A stretch of 64,000 bases of DNA from Colwellia sp. (GCA_026196955.1 JAPHTO010000033.1:1-64000); one strand, 5' to 3'; shown: positions 39,288 through 48,788, numbered from the stretch's first letter. Program-made: numbers and translations. The notes: generated by a model from the letters alone, not told the origin.

Positions 39288-39313
39288 AAATAAGTGATTG
39301 GCGATAAGTTAGC

Positions 39314-40219
39314 ATGAAAATTATTGATCCTCATATACACCTCTTTAACCTTGAACAAGGTGATTATCACTGGTTAAAGGCTGAGAACCCGCCTTTTTGG
39401 CCTGACAAATCGATAATCAATAAAACATTCAAGGCAAGTGATTTAACGCTTTCAGCACCACTGAAGTTAGCTGGCTTTGTTCATATTGAAGCTGGTTTTG
39501 ACAATATACAGCCTTGGCGAGAGCTGGCTTTTATTGAAGAAATGAGCGTGGAAAAAACATGCAATATAGCATGTAAAACCATAGCAGCTATTGAGTTAAC
39601 CTTATCTAGTCATAAGTTCAAACGGTGCTTAGAAAAAGTAAGCGCTTTTAATTCCTTTGCGGGTGTGCGTCATATATTAGATAAGCAAGCATTAAGCTTA
39701 TTAACCGATAAGCAAGTCTTGAGTAACTTTACCCTGTTAAATAAATTTGCCATGAATTTTGCGCAAAACCTGATCTTCGAAACCCAATTAGCGATGACAG
39801 ATCACGCTGCTGTTAATGCCCTTTGTCAGGTGATAAGGGCTAACCCAAAGCTAAACTTTATTATCAATCATGGCGGTTTTCCGCCTGAAGATAGTCAAAC
39901 TCAAGAATTTGAGCATTGGCAAAGCAATTTACAAAAAATAGCGAGCTTGCCAAATACCGCCATAAAATGCTCAGGTTGGGAGATGATTGATAGAAATTAC
40001 CCTATAGCTTGGGTGAATAAGAGCCTAACGTTGATTATCAACATATTTGGCGCTAAAAAAGTCATGTTATCGAGTAATTTTCCATTATGTTTATTGAGTA
40101 AAAAGAGCTATCAAGAGTATTGGCAGTCAATAATCACTAGTGACTTTTTTCAGGCACTCAGCGAGCAAGAAAAAAACGCATTGTGTTATGACAATGCGCT
40201 TCGTTGGTACTCTCTGTAA
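39314..40219 (+). CDS. Amidohydrolase-2 family protein (fuconolactonase-like)
   Basis: A 301-residue TIM-barrel hydrolase of the COG3618 type. The N-terminal metal motif is DPHIHLF (His7, His9); later motifs are GVRHIL, NHGGFP and SSNFPLC. The position that is Asp in many amidohydrolases (SDWP) is Asn here, as in part of this family. Members hydrolyse sugar lactones such as L-fuconolactone. It follows the SDR gene by 26 bases in the same operon, a natural dehydrogenase-lactonase pair. Confidence 0.75.
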   Translation: MKIIDPHIHLFNLEQGDYHWLKAENPPFWPDKSIINKTFKASDLTLSAPLKLAGFVHIEAGFDNIQPWRELAFIEEMSVEKTCNIACKTIAAIELTLSSHKFKRCLEKVSAFNSFAGVRHILDKQALSLLTDKQVLSNFTLLNKFAMNFAQNLIFETQLAMTDHAAVNALCQVIRANPKLNFIINHGGFPPEDSQTQEFEHWQSNLQKIASLPNTAIKCSGWEMIDRNYPIAWVNKSLTLIINIFGAKKVMLSSNFPLCLLSKKSYQEYWQSIITSDFFQALSEQEKNALCYDNALRWYSL

Positions 40220-40251
40220 AACTACAGCAATAAGTAGTTAGAGTTAAATCA

Positions 40252-41427
40252 TTATTTTATCGTGACATGCGGTGAGCGTTTTACCACCTCATCATTGAGC
40301 TCAATACCAATACCCGGCACTTCAGTAACTTGGAAGAAACCATCTTTAGGCTGTGGATCCTGCAAACATAACTCACGGTTCCAATCTTTTATTGCATAAG
40401 TGTGGTGCTCATGAATTAAAAAGTTAGGGATAGCGGTTTCTAAATGTAACGATGCAGCTGTTGCGACTGGGCCACCACATACGTGTGCTTGTACACGAAT
40501 ATCGTACACATCGGCATAATCACACACTTTTTTCGCTTCGGTAAAACCACCACACAAGCCAACATCAGGCTGAAGTACATCAATGCTCTGTGATTCAAAA
40601 TATGGACGTACATCCCAACGGTGATACAAACGTTCACCACCCGCAATAGGCACATTAACTCTATCAGACACTTTTTTATGTACCGCTGAATTTAAATAAT
40701 TAACTGGCTCTTCGTACATCATACAACCAACCTCTTCAACGACGGCTCCCATTTGAATAGCCGATGCAGCGCCCATTAATGAGTGTGATTCAAAAATAAT
40801 ATCAACATCTTCACCAACCGCATCACGAATAGCCCGTAATCTATCACCAAATAAACGCATTTGCGGTTTAGTAAATAACTTAGTTCTGTCAAATGATGAA
40901 CTACCGTCTTTGTTATAAACAATAGGATCAACTTTTACCGCATCATATCCTTCACTGACAGCTTTTAATGCCGCTTGTGCATATTCTTCTGGCTCAATCA
41001 ATTTACTTATTTCGCTATCCCAATCAAACTGTAATTGGCTAGCATAAGTGCGTAATTTGTCATTTACCTTACCGCCTAACAATTGATAAACAGGCACGCC
41101 TAAGGCTTTTGCTTTTATATCCCAAAGCGCGGTATCAATTGCGCTCATTGCAGCATACAACACAGGCCCGCCGCCTAAGCCCCAAAAGCTTTCTCTAAGC
41201 ATACGTGACCATAACAGCTCTGTGTTAAACGGGTTAAAGCCAACTAACACAGCTTCAGAAATTTCTTTTAGCATCGCCGCTGCTGCGCTATGACCCCAGT
41301 CGTAGGCAAGACCAGCCTCACCAACACCACTAATGCCTTCATCGGTATGAATGCGCACAAAAACAGGGTTCCAAGCAGGACGCTTCGGACAGTGAATATC
41401 AAATACTTCAATGTGGGTAATTTTCAT
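40252..41427 (-). CDS. Enolase-superfamily sugar-acid dehydratase (mandelate racemase/muconate lactonizing family)
   Basis: A 391-residue protein with the capping domain and (beta/alpha)7-beta barrel. Probable catalytic and metal residues: KVD (Lys165, Asp167), Glu213 and His215 (FESHS), Glu240 (YEEPVN), Glu265 (GGER) and His315 (QAHVCGG). The two histidines at barrel strands 3 and 7 resemble D-galactonate dehydratase and mannonate-dehydratase-like enzymes, which dehydrate aldonic acids to 2-keto-3-deoxy acids. The exact sugar acid cannot be read from sequence. It is co-oriented with the aldolase gene 33 bases upstream and converges on the lactonase. Confidence 0.82.
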   Translation of the reverse strand: MKITHIEVFDIHCPKRPAWNPVFVRIHTDEGISGVGEAGLAYDWGHSAAAAMLKEISEAVLVGFNPFNTELLWSRMLRESFWGLGGGPVLYAAMSAIDTALWDIKAKALGVPVYQLLGGKVNDKLRTYASQLQFDWDSEISKLIEPEEYAQAALKAVSEGYDAVKVDPIVYNKDGSSSFDRTKLFTKPQMRLFGDRLRAIRDAVGEDVDIIFESHSLMGAASAIQMGAVVEEVGCMMYEEPVNYLNSAVHKKVSDRVNVPIAGGERLYHRWDVRPYFESQSIDVLQPDVGLCGGFTEAKKVCDYADVYDIRVQAHVCGGPVATAASLHLETAIPNFLIHEHHTYAIKDWNRELCLQDPQPKDGFFQVTEVPGIGIELNDEVVKRSPHVTIK

Positions 41428-41460
41428 TTTTATCTCGTTTAATTAGGTTTAAGAGCGCTA

Positions 41461-42237
41461 TTAATCGGCAAAATCTGGGTAAGCTCTTGAGACTCGACGT
41501 ACCATTGCAGGCCATGCCGTTTCTCCGCCCGTTTTACCGGTATGAACAATATTGGCTTGTGCCTTAATGCCATCAACAATACTTTGCGGCGCGTAAATAG
41601 GCTTCATTCCTGTGGCCATCACTTGCAGTTGCACCTGACAGGCACGCGTTAAATCATACATATGCATAAAAGCATCACCAATCGTATTACCTAAAGTCAT
41701 TGCGCCATGATTACGCAACAACATAAAATTGGTATTGCCTAAATCATTTTGTAATCTTAGTTTTTCATCCGCATTGACTGCTAAGCCCTCGTAATCATGG
41801 TAACTCAATGATGCAAGGGCAAACATTGAATATTGGCTTAATGGCAACAGGCCCTCTTCAAGGCTCGCAACAGCAATAGTTTCGTTGGTGTGAACATGTA
41901 AAGCGCACATATCGGCATGACGCACTTCATGGACAGCGCTATGAATAGTAAAGCCAGCAGGATTAATTTCAAATGGGCAATCTTTATCGATAATATTACC
42001 GTCAATATCAATTTTCACTAAATTTGATGCCGTCACTTCTTCAAAGGCCAAGCCAAAAGCATTAATTAAGATATGCTCAGTACCTGGGATACGGGCAGAA
42101 ATGTGGGTATGAATAAGATCATCCCAACCATGCATCACCATCAAGCGATAGCAGGCTGCTAAATCAACACGAACTTGCCACTCTTGGCTTGAGACTTTAT
42201 CTTTTAAGTTTACCTTTGGAATTTCAAACATTTTCAT
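41461..42237 (-). CDS. Class II aldolase/adducin family protein
   Basis: A 258-residue FucA/AraD/adducin-type protein. Zinc-ligand motifs HVHTNET (His-x-His) and LLRNHGAM (His) are present, with NPAGFTIHSAVHE before them. The start is placed at ATGAAAATGTTTG (42237); Met two codons later has slightly better spacing from GAG, and an upstream in-frame ATG at 42333 would add 32 residues not typical of the family. Members cleave or epimerise sugar phosphates or related hydroxy acids. It is probably the first gene of a two-gene operon with the dehydratase. Confidence 0.82.
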   Translation of the reverse strand: MKMFEIPKVNLKDKVSSQEWQVRVDLAACYRLMVMHGWDDLIHTHISARIPGTEHILINAFGLAFEEVTASNLVKIDIDGNIIDKDCPFEINPAGFTIHSAVHEVRHADMCALHVHTNETIAVASLEEGLLPLSQYSMFALASLSYHDYEGLAVNADEKLRLQNDLGNTNFMLLRNHGAMTLGNTIGDAFMHMYDLTRACQVQLQVMATGMKPIYAPQSIVDGIKAQANIVHTGKTGGETAWPAMVRRVSRAYPDFAD

Positions 42238-42368
42238 ACTCAGACTTTTTACAACGAGAACCTTATTGATAGATAGATAAATTCTACCTGAGCTAGTACC
42301 TTGTATAAAGAAAGAGTTAGTATAAGTTATCATTTCAAATCAAACTTACGCTAAATAGTACCATTCAA

Positions 42369-43136
42369 ATGTGTATTTTATTCTTTGCTATCAAGCAACA
42401 CCCTAAATATCCAGTGATCATTTGTGCCAACCGTGATGAGTTTCATCAAAGACCAACCCAAGCGATGCATTGGTGGTCTGACAATGACATATTAGCTGGC
42501 AAAGATTTACAAGCCGGAGGCACTTGGTTGGGATTAACCACGCGGGGCAGATTTAGCGCATTAACTAACTTTAGGCAACCACACCTTCTTGATAAACATA
42601 AACAGTCTCGCGGTGATTTAGTGTTACAAGCACTCGACAAGCAAAATAGCGAAATGACTGAGCAACTAACAAATACTTCAAATCAATATAACGGCTTTAA
42701 CTTAGTTTATGGTCAATTAAATAACTTGGTATGTTTTGACAGTGTTTCCCAACAACAGCGAGCATTGAGCGTAGGCTTTCACAGTTTATGCAATGGCGCG
42801 CTTGACGATATTTGGCCAAAAATGGCGCTCGGGCAAACACAACTTGCCAATGCGATAAATACTTTCCCCGAACAGTCATTAGATATTGATGAGTTATTTA
42901 ACTTAATGCTCAACGCTCAACAAGCAAAGACACAACATTTACCCAAAACAGGTGTGCCATTAGATTGGGAGCAACTATTGAGTTCTATCTTTATAATTTC
43001 ACCTGAATACGGCACTCGAACGACCAATATCATCACACAAGACAATGATGGGAATATCGCTATTTATGATCGAAGCTTTGATGAGCAAGGTAAGTGTATA
43101 AATGAGCAGCAGTTTTCTATAAATCAATGCGACTAA
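42369..43136 (+). CDS. NRDE family protein (TANGO2 homologue)
   Basis: A 255-residue protein starting MCILFF, with the name-giving NRDEF motif (CANRDEFHQRP), GGTWLGLT and a C-terminal YGTRTTNII, all characteristic of the NRDE/TANGO2 (DUF833) family. The conserved Cys2 suggests an N-terminal nucleophile hydrolase-like fold. Proposed functions for the family concern haem or lipid handling, but none is settled for bacteria. It is divergent from the aldolase gene. Confidence 0.9.
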   Translation: MCILFFAIKQHPKYPVIICANRDEFHQRPTQAMHWWSDNDILAGKDLQAGGTWLGLTTRGRFSALTNFRQPHLLDKHKQSRGDLVLQALDKQNSEMTEQLTNTSNQYNGFNLVYGQLNNLVCFDSVSQQQRALSVGFHSLCNGALDDIWPKMALGQTQLANAINTFPEQSLDIDELFNLMLNAQQAKTQHLPKTGVPLDWEQLLSSIFIISPEYGTRTTNIITQDNDGNIAIYDRSFDEQGKCINEQQFSINQCD

Positions 43137-43328
43137 CACCCTTGCTTGTCATAATATGTCAAAAGCACCAGATCTTATCTAAATTGACCAAATTTTAGTT
43201 TCCCATCCAAAAGAATAAAACACAACGAAAAGGTAACCTCTTAAAAATTAACAATATTTTTAATGGCACCCTCTTTGCTATATCTAACTTATCATCACCA
43301 TTAATTTTTTGATAAGAAGGAAAGCAGT

Positions 43329-43790
43329 ATGAATAACGATGAAAATAAAGTAACTCACTCATCAGAAGCGCAACACGAAGCAGTATCACAAAATGAAACT
43401 GCATCTGAAACAGTAGATAAAGCTCCAAGTGATGCTCAGTTAGCACAGCGTCAAACAGCGCATGAGCAGAGTTCACATGAAGAGCCTCAAGAGCAAAACA
43501 CTAATGAAGTAGAAGAAGAAAAAACTTGGCACAATAAAAATGCCTTAAAACGTGGTATTGCTATGTTAGGCTATGGCTTTATTGCTGGTTTTGTTCGTTT
43601 AGGCATTACCTTGATTGCCGTTTTTCAGTTTCTATCGTTATTATTTGCTGAAAAGCCAAATATACCTTTAGTGAAATTTGGCCAAAACTTAAATACTTTT
43701 TTGTATCAGATCAACCAGTTCTTAACAGTGAACTCTGAAATGTATCCATTTCCATTCGCAGACTGGCCTGACTCTGCCCCTAAAGAGTAG
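43329..43790 (+). CDS. DUF4389 domain-containing membrane protein
   Basis: A 153-residue protein with a long acidic, Gln/Glu-rich N-terminal tail (about 1-65), then one or two membrane segments around GIAMLGYGFIAGFVRLGITLIAVFQFLSLLF and the DUF4389 ending FLYQINQFLTVNSEMYPFPFADWP. The function of the family is unknown. GAAGGAAAG forms the ribosome site. The low-complexity tail is probably disordered and cytoplasmic. Confidence 0.82.
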   Translation: MNNDENKVTHSSEAQHEAVSQNETASETVDKAPSDAQLAQRQTAHEQSSHEEPQEQNTNEVEEEKTWHNKNALKRGIAMLGYGFIAGFVRLGITLIAVFQFLSLLFAEKPNIPLVKFGQNLNTFLYQINQFLTVNSEMYPFPFADWPDSAPKE

Positions 43791-43812
43791 AGTAATAGTT
43801 ATATCTGATAGA

Positions 43813-43986
43813 TCAGAGCATCTGTTTAACAATGGCAGCAAGCAAAATTAAAAACACTAATATCCAAGTGATTTTACTAAACTTTGCTTGCTGCTCACCA
43901 CTCATTGGCTTACCAAAGCGCTCACCTAAAACAACCATCAAGGCCACTGCGCCAAATACACATGCGAGAATAATTAATAAAGTCAT
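43813..43986 (-). CDS. Small two-helix membrane protein (57 residues)
   Basis: A short frame on the minus strand, ATG at 43986 to TGA at 43813, behind the strong ribosome site AGGAAG seven bases upstream. The product opens MTLLIILACVFGAVALMVVL (helix 1), has a polar loop GERFGKPMSGEQQAKFSK, and a second helix ITWILVFLILLAAIVKQML. The codon composition and clean helix-loop-helix pattern make it look genuine. I do not recognise the family. It converges on the DUF4389 gene and is divergent from the exporter gene. Confidence 0.7.
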   Translation of the reverse strand: MTLLIILACVFGAVALMVVLGERFGKPMSGEQQAKFSKITWILVFLILLAAIVKQML

Positions 43987-44077
43987 ACGTTCTTCCTAAG
44001 AAAATTAATGGAATAGCTATACAATTGCAAAAAATCAATTAACATTAGCAAAGGTATTCTTATTATTCATTATTTCT

Positions 44078-45304
44078 ATGTCTCAAGCAGATGATTTCTA
44101 TCAAAAACGCCGATTTATTATTCGACTTGGCAAAGCATTACACAAGTTAGGCTCTACTGCTTATCGTTTAGAAGATAATTTGCTTTCTATCGCCCATTTT
44201 TTAGATATTCGTGCATCATTTATTATTACCCCGACGGCATTAACCTTTATATTGTCTGACGACGATGATGATCAGCAGTACAATCACTTGGTGAGAGTAA
44301 CCCCAGGGGAAATAGATTTAGGCTCTTTGGCGAGAATTGATGAGCTAGTTGACGAGCTTATTAATGGCGAACGAACCCTCGCAGAAGCCATTGAACGACT
44401 CAATGAAGTTAATGCAAAACCACCACCTTATGGCCTTGTATTTACCTTTTTAGCCTTTGGTGCCTCTAGCGGCGCTTTTGCGATGTTAATGCATACCAGT
44501 TGGCATGATGTTTTTTGGTCAACCATTTTAGGCTTTGTGGTCTTTCTTTTTGTCATGTGGGCTGAACGCTCACGTCGCGTCACCGAAATGCTAGAGCCAA
44601 TGGCAGCACTTACTACCTCTTTACTAGCCTCGCTTATCTCCTTGTTCGACCCCAGTATCAATATCCCTATGGTTATTTTATCGAGCATTATTGCCTTTAT
44701 CCCAGGCTTATCACTGACCGTGGGCTTATCTGAGCTCGCCGCACGCCACTTAATGTCAGGTACCGCGAGGATTATGGACAGTGTGATGGTGCTGTTTAAA
44801 CTTTATTTTGGCGCCGTATTAGGTATGGCATTGGGAAAACTAATGTGGGGTGAAACCAGTTTTGTTCCTCCTGATACTATGCCCGTTTGGACTTCATGGC
44901 TTGCCGTGACAACACTGTCCATTTCTTTAGTTATTCTCTTTAAAGTGCGCTTAAAAGATGCCCCTTGGGGGATGATTGCTGGTTATATCTCCTTTAGCGT
45001 CAGCGTCTGGGCTAGCACTTATTTAGGCGTAGCGTTAGGAGCATTTGTTGGCGCTTTTGCTTTAGGGGTTTACAGCAATTTATTCTCTCGTGTTATGAAC
45101 TTGCCATCTTCTATCGTGCGCTTATTAGGGTTAGTTGTTTTAGTGCCAGGCTCTAAAGTTTATATTGGTCTCAATAGTTTAGTTTCAGGAGAGCAAATGC
45201 TTGCAGTAACCGACTTAGGCTCGCAAACCTTTTTAATTTTTATGTCATTAGTTGCCGGTATAATTTTTTCAAATGTTGCCATGCCACATAGAAAAACCCT
45301 TTAG
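44078..45304 (+). CDS. ThrE-like threonine/serine exporter family protein
   Basis: A 408-residue inner-membrane protein. A soluble N-terminal part (about 1-115, RFIIRLGKALHKLGSTAYRLEDNL) belongs to the ThrE/DUF1212 N-terminal domain, followed by about ten membrane helices in two blocks, with the motif FIPGLSLTVGLSELAARHLMSGTARI between them. Members export threonine and serine in exchange with protons. Both halves of the system are fused in one polypeptide here. A TetR-type regulator follows 15 bases downstream. Confidence 0.85.
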   Translation: MSQADDFYQKRRFIIRLGKALHKLGSTAYRLEDNLLSIAHFLDIRASFIITPTALTFILSDDDDDQQYNHLVRVTPGEIDLGSLARIDELVDELINGERTLAEAIERLNEVNAKPPPYGLVFTFLAFGASSGAFAMLMHTSWHDVFWSTILGFVVFLFVMWAERSRRVTEMLEPMAALTTSLLASLISLFDPSINIPMVILSSIIAFIPGLSLTVGLSELAARHLMSGTARIMDSVMVLFKLYFGAVLGMALGKLMWGETSFVPPDTMPVWTSWLAVTTLSISLVILFKVRLKDAPWGMIAGYISFSVSVWASTYLGVALGAFVGAFALGVYSNLFSRVMNLPSSIVRLLGLVVLVPGSKVYIGLNSLVSGEQMLAVTDLGSQTFLIFMSLVAGIIFSNVAMPHRKTL

Positions 45305-45319
45305 GTGTAACCCTTTATA

Positions 45320-45952
45320 ATGACGTTGAAAAAAGACAAAAAAATAACATCTAGTTATCATCATGGTGATCTGCACAGTAGCTTACTTGAAACAGCAACC
45401 GCGATGATCACTGAGCAAGGTATTGATGCGCTATCTCTAAGAAAGCTAGCCGAACGAATAGGGGTTTCTCGCACAGCTGCCTATCACCATTTTAAAGATA
45501 AAAATGATTTACTCTCTGCCATTGCCGCACAAGCATTTGCTTCTTGGCACGCGCAAGCTAAGCAAATATTTACTGATAATGAACTTTCTGACAGAGAAAA
45601 ATATCATGCCTTTGTTCATTATTATGTACGCTTTGCCACTGAAAATGCGGCTATTTATAAATTAATGTTTGGTAGCACGCTTTGGAAAAAAGAAGGTGAA
45701 AAACAAAAAAGCTCGCAGAAACTTATTGACGCTGCATATCCAAGTTTTCAATTTCAAGTAGAGATGACTCAATATTGGCAGCAAAAGGGGTTATTAACTA
45801 AATCGCAAAATACGCTGCGTCTTGCCCAAGTTAGCTGGGCTACATTGCATGGTATAGCGCAACTTGTCATTGATGGTATTTATGCTGATGCAAGCCAAAT
45901 AGATGAAATGTGCCAGTGTGCGGTAGAGCTATTCTTATCTCAGCAAAATTAG
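45320..45952 (+). CDS. TetR/AcrR family transcriptional regulator
   Basis: A 210-residue regulator with an N-terminal helix-turn-helix at about 39-58 (LSLRKLAERIGVSRTAAYHHF) and a ligand-binding C-terminal domain of the type seen in TetR proteins with a WHAQA..ILSD region. It lies 15 bases after the exporter gene, so it may control that gene and be co-transcribed with it. The ligand is unknown. The proximity to a PsrA-like operator elsewhere in the window is not evidence that this is PsrA. Confidence 0.85.
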   Translation: MTLKKDKKITSSYHHGDLHSSLLETATAMITEQGIDALSLRKLAERIGVSRTAAYHHFKDKNDLLSAIAAQAFASWHAQAKQIFTDNELSDREKYHAFVHYYVRFATENAAIYKLMFGSTLWKKEGEKQKSSQKLIDAAYPSFQFQVEMTQYWQQKGLLTKSQNTLRLAQVSWATLHGIAQLVIDGIYADASQIDEMCQCAVELFLSQQN

Positions 45953-46189
45953 AGAATTTAACATTCTACCCCATTAAACACGCCATTTACCCCAACAGTA
46001 GTTGTAAATAAAAAGTAAATCATCTATAAACTTTAAGTTACTTTGAAAAATGTAATGAGATGTTTCGCTCACTAGAATTTTACTTAAATTCCCCGTAGTA
46101 TCGAGCAATCGTGCTTTCGCATGTCGATAAAACGCTAAGCGAAATCACCTAAACATTGAATATTGATAATATAAAATGAGAGTCAAATA

Positions 46190-48259
46190 ATGAAAGCGAT
46201 GATCACAAGCGCTGTCTGTTCTTCTTTACTGCTACTAAGCGGTTGTAGCAACAGCGACAATAACGATACAACACAAAGCAGTGTTGAAGCCCCACAAAAA
46301 ACAGCATTAACATCAGGCATTGAACAAGCAAACATGGACAAAAGTGTTCGTCCACAAGATAACTTTTACCGTTATATCAATGGCGGTTGGATGAATAGCC
46401 ATGAAATTCCGGGTGATAAAACAGCGATTGGCTCATTCTACGACTTACGTGATAAAGCCGATGATGATGTTAAAGCCATCATTGAAGAGCTTGCCGCCAC
46501 TGAAAACTTAAAAACAGGCACTGATGAGCAAAAAGTTGCCGATATCTTTCGCTCATACATGGACAGCGAAACACGTAATGCCGCAGGTGTTGCGCCAATT
46601 CAGTCTATTTTAACGGCAATTGAAAATATCAAAAGCAAAGACGATTTAGCTAACTTCTTTGGCACTTATTCAACTGCAGGTATCAACAACCCATTAGCGC
46701 TTTATATTAGCATTGATGCTAAAGACTCAGAAAATTATGCCATTCACATTTGGCAAAATGGCTTAAACCTTCCTGACAGAGATTACTATTTTAATGAAGC
46801 AGAGCGCTTTGTTAATTTACGCAACGGCTATGTTACCCACATTGAAAACATGTATAACTTAGCCGGTATGGAAAACGGCAAGGACGCAGCCAAAAACATC
46901 ATGGCCTTAGAAACGAGTCTTGCTAATTACCACTGGACACGTGTTCAAAGTCGTGACAGTGAAAAGCGTTATAACAAATTCGCCACGGCAGATTTGAATA
47001 CACTAACAGATAAATTTAACTGGCAAGCTTTTTTAGCTGCTGAAAATGTTGCTAGCCAAAAAGATATTATTATTAATCAACCTGACTTTATTGAAGGATT
47101 CGGCAAAGTATTCGATGAAACATCACTTGATATTTGGAAGCAATACTTAACTTTCAATACCTTAAGTGCATTTTCAGCTTATTTAACTGCTGATCTTGAT
47201 AACGAAAACTTTGACTTTTTCTCAAGACAACTTAGTGGTCGTCAAGAGCAAAAACCACAGTGGAAACGTGGCGTTAGCGTAGTGAACTCAAACTTAGGCG
47301 AAGTGATTGGTAAAGTCTATGTTACCCGCCACTTTACCCCGGCTGCGAAGTCTCGCATGAGTGAATTAGTTGAAAATTTACGTAATGCTTATGGTGCAAG
47401 TATTGATGATCTAGCATGGATGTCTGAAGATACTAAAAAAGCAGCACAGGTAAAACTTGCCGCTTTTACGCCTAAAATTGGTTACCCTGACAAATGGGAA
47501 GACTATTCAGATTTAGTGATAAAATCAGATGATTTGGTGGGGAATATCATTCGCTCTCGCCAAGTATCTAGCCAAAAAGAAATCAGCAAATTGGGTGGGC
47601 CAATTCGCAAGTGGGAATGGCATATGACACCGCAAACAGTCAATGCCTATTACAACCCACCAGCTAACGAAATTGTTTTCCCTGCAGCAATTTTACAACC
47701 ACCTTTCTTTAATATGAAAGCAGATGACGCGGTAAACTACGGTGGTATCGGTGCGGTAATCGGTCATGAAATGGGACATGGTTTTGATGACCAAGGTAGT
47801 AAGTATGATGCAACAGGTAACTTACGCAATTGGTGGACAGAGCAAGATCTTAAAGAATTCGCTAATCGCACTCAAGCCTTAGTTAAGCAGTATGCTGCTT
47901 ACCAAGTATTTGATGATTTAAATGTCAATGGTGAGCTGACCTTAGGTGAAAACATTGGCGATTTATCAGGTGTTACAATTGCTTATAAAGCTTATAAAGC
48001 TTCTTTAAACGGCAAAGAAGCGCCAGTGATTGACGGTTTAACTGGCGATCAACGCTTCTTTATGGGTTACGCTCAGATTTGGCGTTCAAAGATTGTTGAA
48101 AAATCTATGCGTAATCGCGTAGCAACTGATCCTCATTCACCGGGCGAGTTTCGTGCTTTAGGCTCACTTTCAAATATGAATGAGTTTTACGACGCATTCG
48201 ATGTAAACGAAGGTGATGCCATGTATATAGCACCTGAAGAGCGCGTAAAAATTTGGTAG
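46190..48259 (+). CDS. M13 family metallopeptidase lipoprotein (PepO/neprilysin type)
   Basis: A 689-residue zinc endopeptidase. The signal peptide ends in the lipobox LSGC (Cys19), so it is anchored in the envelope. The M13 active site is VIGHEMGHGFDD (His526, Glu527, His530) with the third ligand Glu587 and Asp591 in ENIGDLSG. The substrate-binding NAYYNPPANEIVFPAAILQPPFF motif is intact, and the C-terminus ends in the family-typical tryptophan (VKIW). It cleaves oligopeptides outside the cytoplasm. It stands alone with a strong terminator. Confidence 0.95.
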   Translation: MKAMITSAVCSSLLLLSGCSNSDNNDTTQSSVEAPQKTALTSGIEQANMDKSVRPQDNFYRYINGGWMNSHEIPGDKTAIGSFYDLRDKADDDVKAIIEELAATENLKTGTDEQKVADIFRSYMDSETRNAAGVAPIQSILTAIENIKSKDDLANFFGTYSTAGINNPLALYISIDAKDSENYAIHIWQNGLNLPDRDYYFNEAERFVNLRNGYVTHIENMYNLAGMENGKDAAKNIMALETSLANYHWTRVQSRDSEKRYNKFATADLNTLTDKFNWQAFLAAENVASQKDIIINQPDFIEGFGKVFDETSLDIWKQYLTFNTLSAFSAYLTADLDNENFDFFSRQLSGRQEQKPQWKRGVSVVNSNLGEVIGKVYVTRHFTPAAKSRMSELVENLRNAYGASIDDLAWMSEDTKKAAQVKLAAFTPKIGYPDKWEDYSDLVIKSDDLVGNIIRSRQVSSQKEISKLGGPIRKWEWHMTPQTVNAYYNPPANEIVFPAAILQPPFFNMKADDAVNYGGIGAVIGHEMGHGFDDQGSKYDATGNLRNWWTEQDLKEFANRTQALVKQYAAYQVFDDLNVNGELTLGENIGDLSGVTIAYKAYKASLNGKEAPVIDGLTGDQRFFMGYAQIWRSKIVEKSMRNRVATDPHSPGEFRALGSLSNMNEFYDAFDVNEGDAMYIAPEERVKIW

Positions 48260-48294
48260 ATCTTTTATTCTAGCAATAACATTTACTCGTTATT

Positions 48295-48319
48295 AAAAAG
48301 CAGCTTCGGCTGCTTTTTT
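48295..48319 (+). terminator. Rho-independent terminator of the M13 peptidase gene
   Basis: Ten-bp stem AAAAAGCAGC / GCTGCTTTTT with a TTCG loop and continuing T-run, 35 bases after the stop codon. Confidence 0.93.
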
Positions 48320-48450
48320 AATTCTACTCTCAGGCTTCAGTTAAAATACATAACAAATACCTACAACCCACATTCACGAGCTCTTATCTTTTCTTCTAGT
48401 ATAAAAAACCTTGTTCGCACTAACATAAACCACCAACCAATAAAACAATT

Positions 48451-48469
48451 GATAATTATTATCATTTAG
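48451..48469 (+). promoter_or_regulatory. Fur box upstream of bfd
   Basis: GATAATTATTATCATTTAG matches the 19-base Fur consensus GATAATGATAATCATTATC at 14 positions and preserves the central GATAAT...ATCATT inverted core. It lies 43 bases before the bfd start. Fur repression of bfd under iron sufficiency is the known enteric arrangement. Confidence 0.75.
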
Positions 48470-48511
48470 ATTATCATGTCGGCAATTGTTAATTCTAAAG
48501 AAAATCTTGTT

Positions 48512-48706
48512 ATGTACGTTTGTATTTGTCACGGTGTAACTGACACACAAATTGAAGTCGCGGTAGATAATGGTGCTCACACAATGAGACAGCTAAACCG
48601 TGAGTTGAAAATAGGCTCTCAATGCGGCAAATGTTGTCAATGCAGTAAACGAGTGTTAAACAGTAAATTGATGCAAATTGCTGAAGCTGAGCCAAGCGCT
48701 GCTTAG
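48512..48706 (+). CDS. bfd: Bacterioferritin-associated ferredoxin
   Basis: A 64-residue [2Fe-2S] protein that donates electrons to haem bacterioferritin to mobilise stored iron. The BFD ligands are Cys4 and Cys6 (YVCICHG) and Cys38 and Cys41 (SQCGKCC). The start at MYVCICHGVTD is the family start; an in-frame ATG 12 codons earlier would add a non-conserved extension. A Fur box upstream agrees with induction in low iron. It converges on the bacterioferritin genes. Confidence 0.93.
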   Translation: MYVCICHGVTDTQIEVAVDNGAHTMRQLNRELKIGSQCGKCCQCSKRVLNSKLMQIAEAEPSAA

Positions 48707-48788
48707 TGGTTAAATAAACCAACCTAAATGACTCTAGTAATAGTCTAGCGCTTGTAAAGGGCTACTTCAGCGTCACTGTAACTATTCC

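Noticed and set aside
39314-40219. Amidohydrolase judged as inactivated because SDWP is SSNFP
   Set aside because: Asn at this position is found in part of the COG3618 family, and the other metal motifs are intact, so it is not evidence of loss.
43195-43476. 93-codon minus-strand frame overlapping the DUF4389 gene start
   Set aside because: It is antisense to the start of a better-supported gene that has a strong GAAGGAAAG ribosome site and a recognisable domain.
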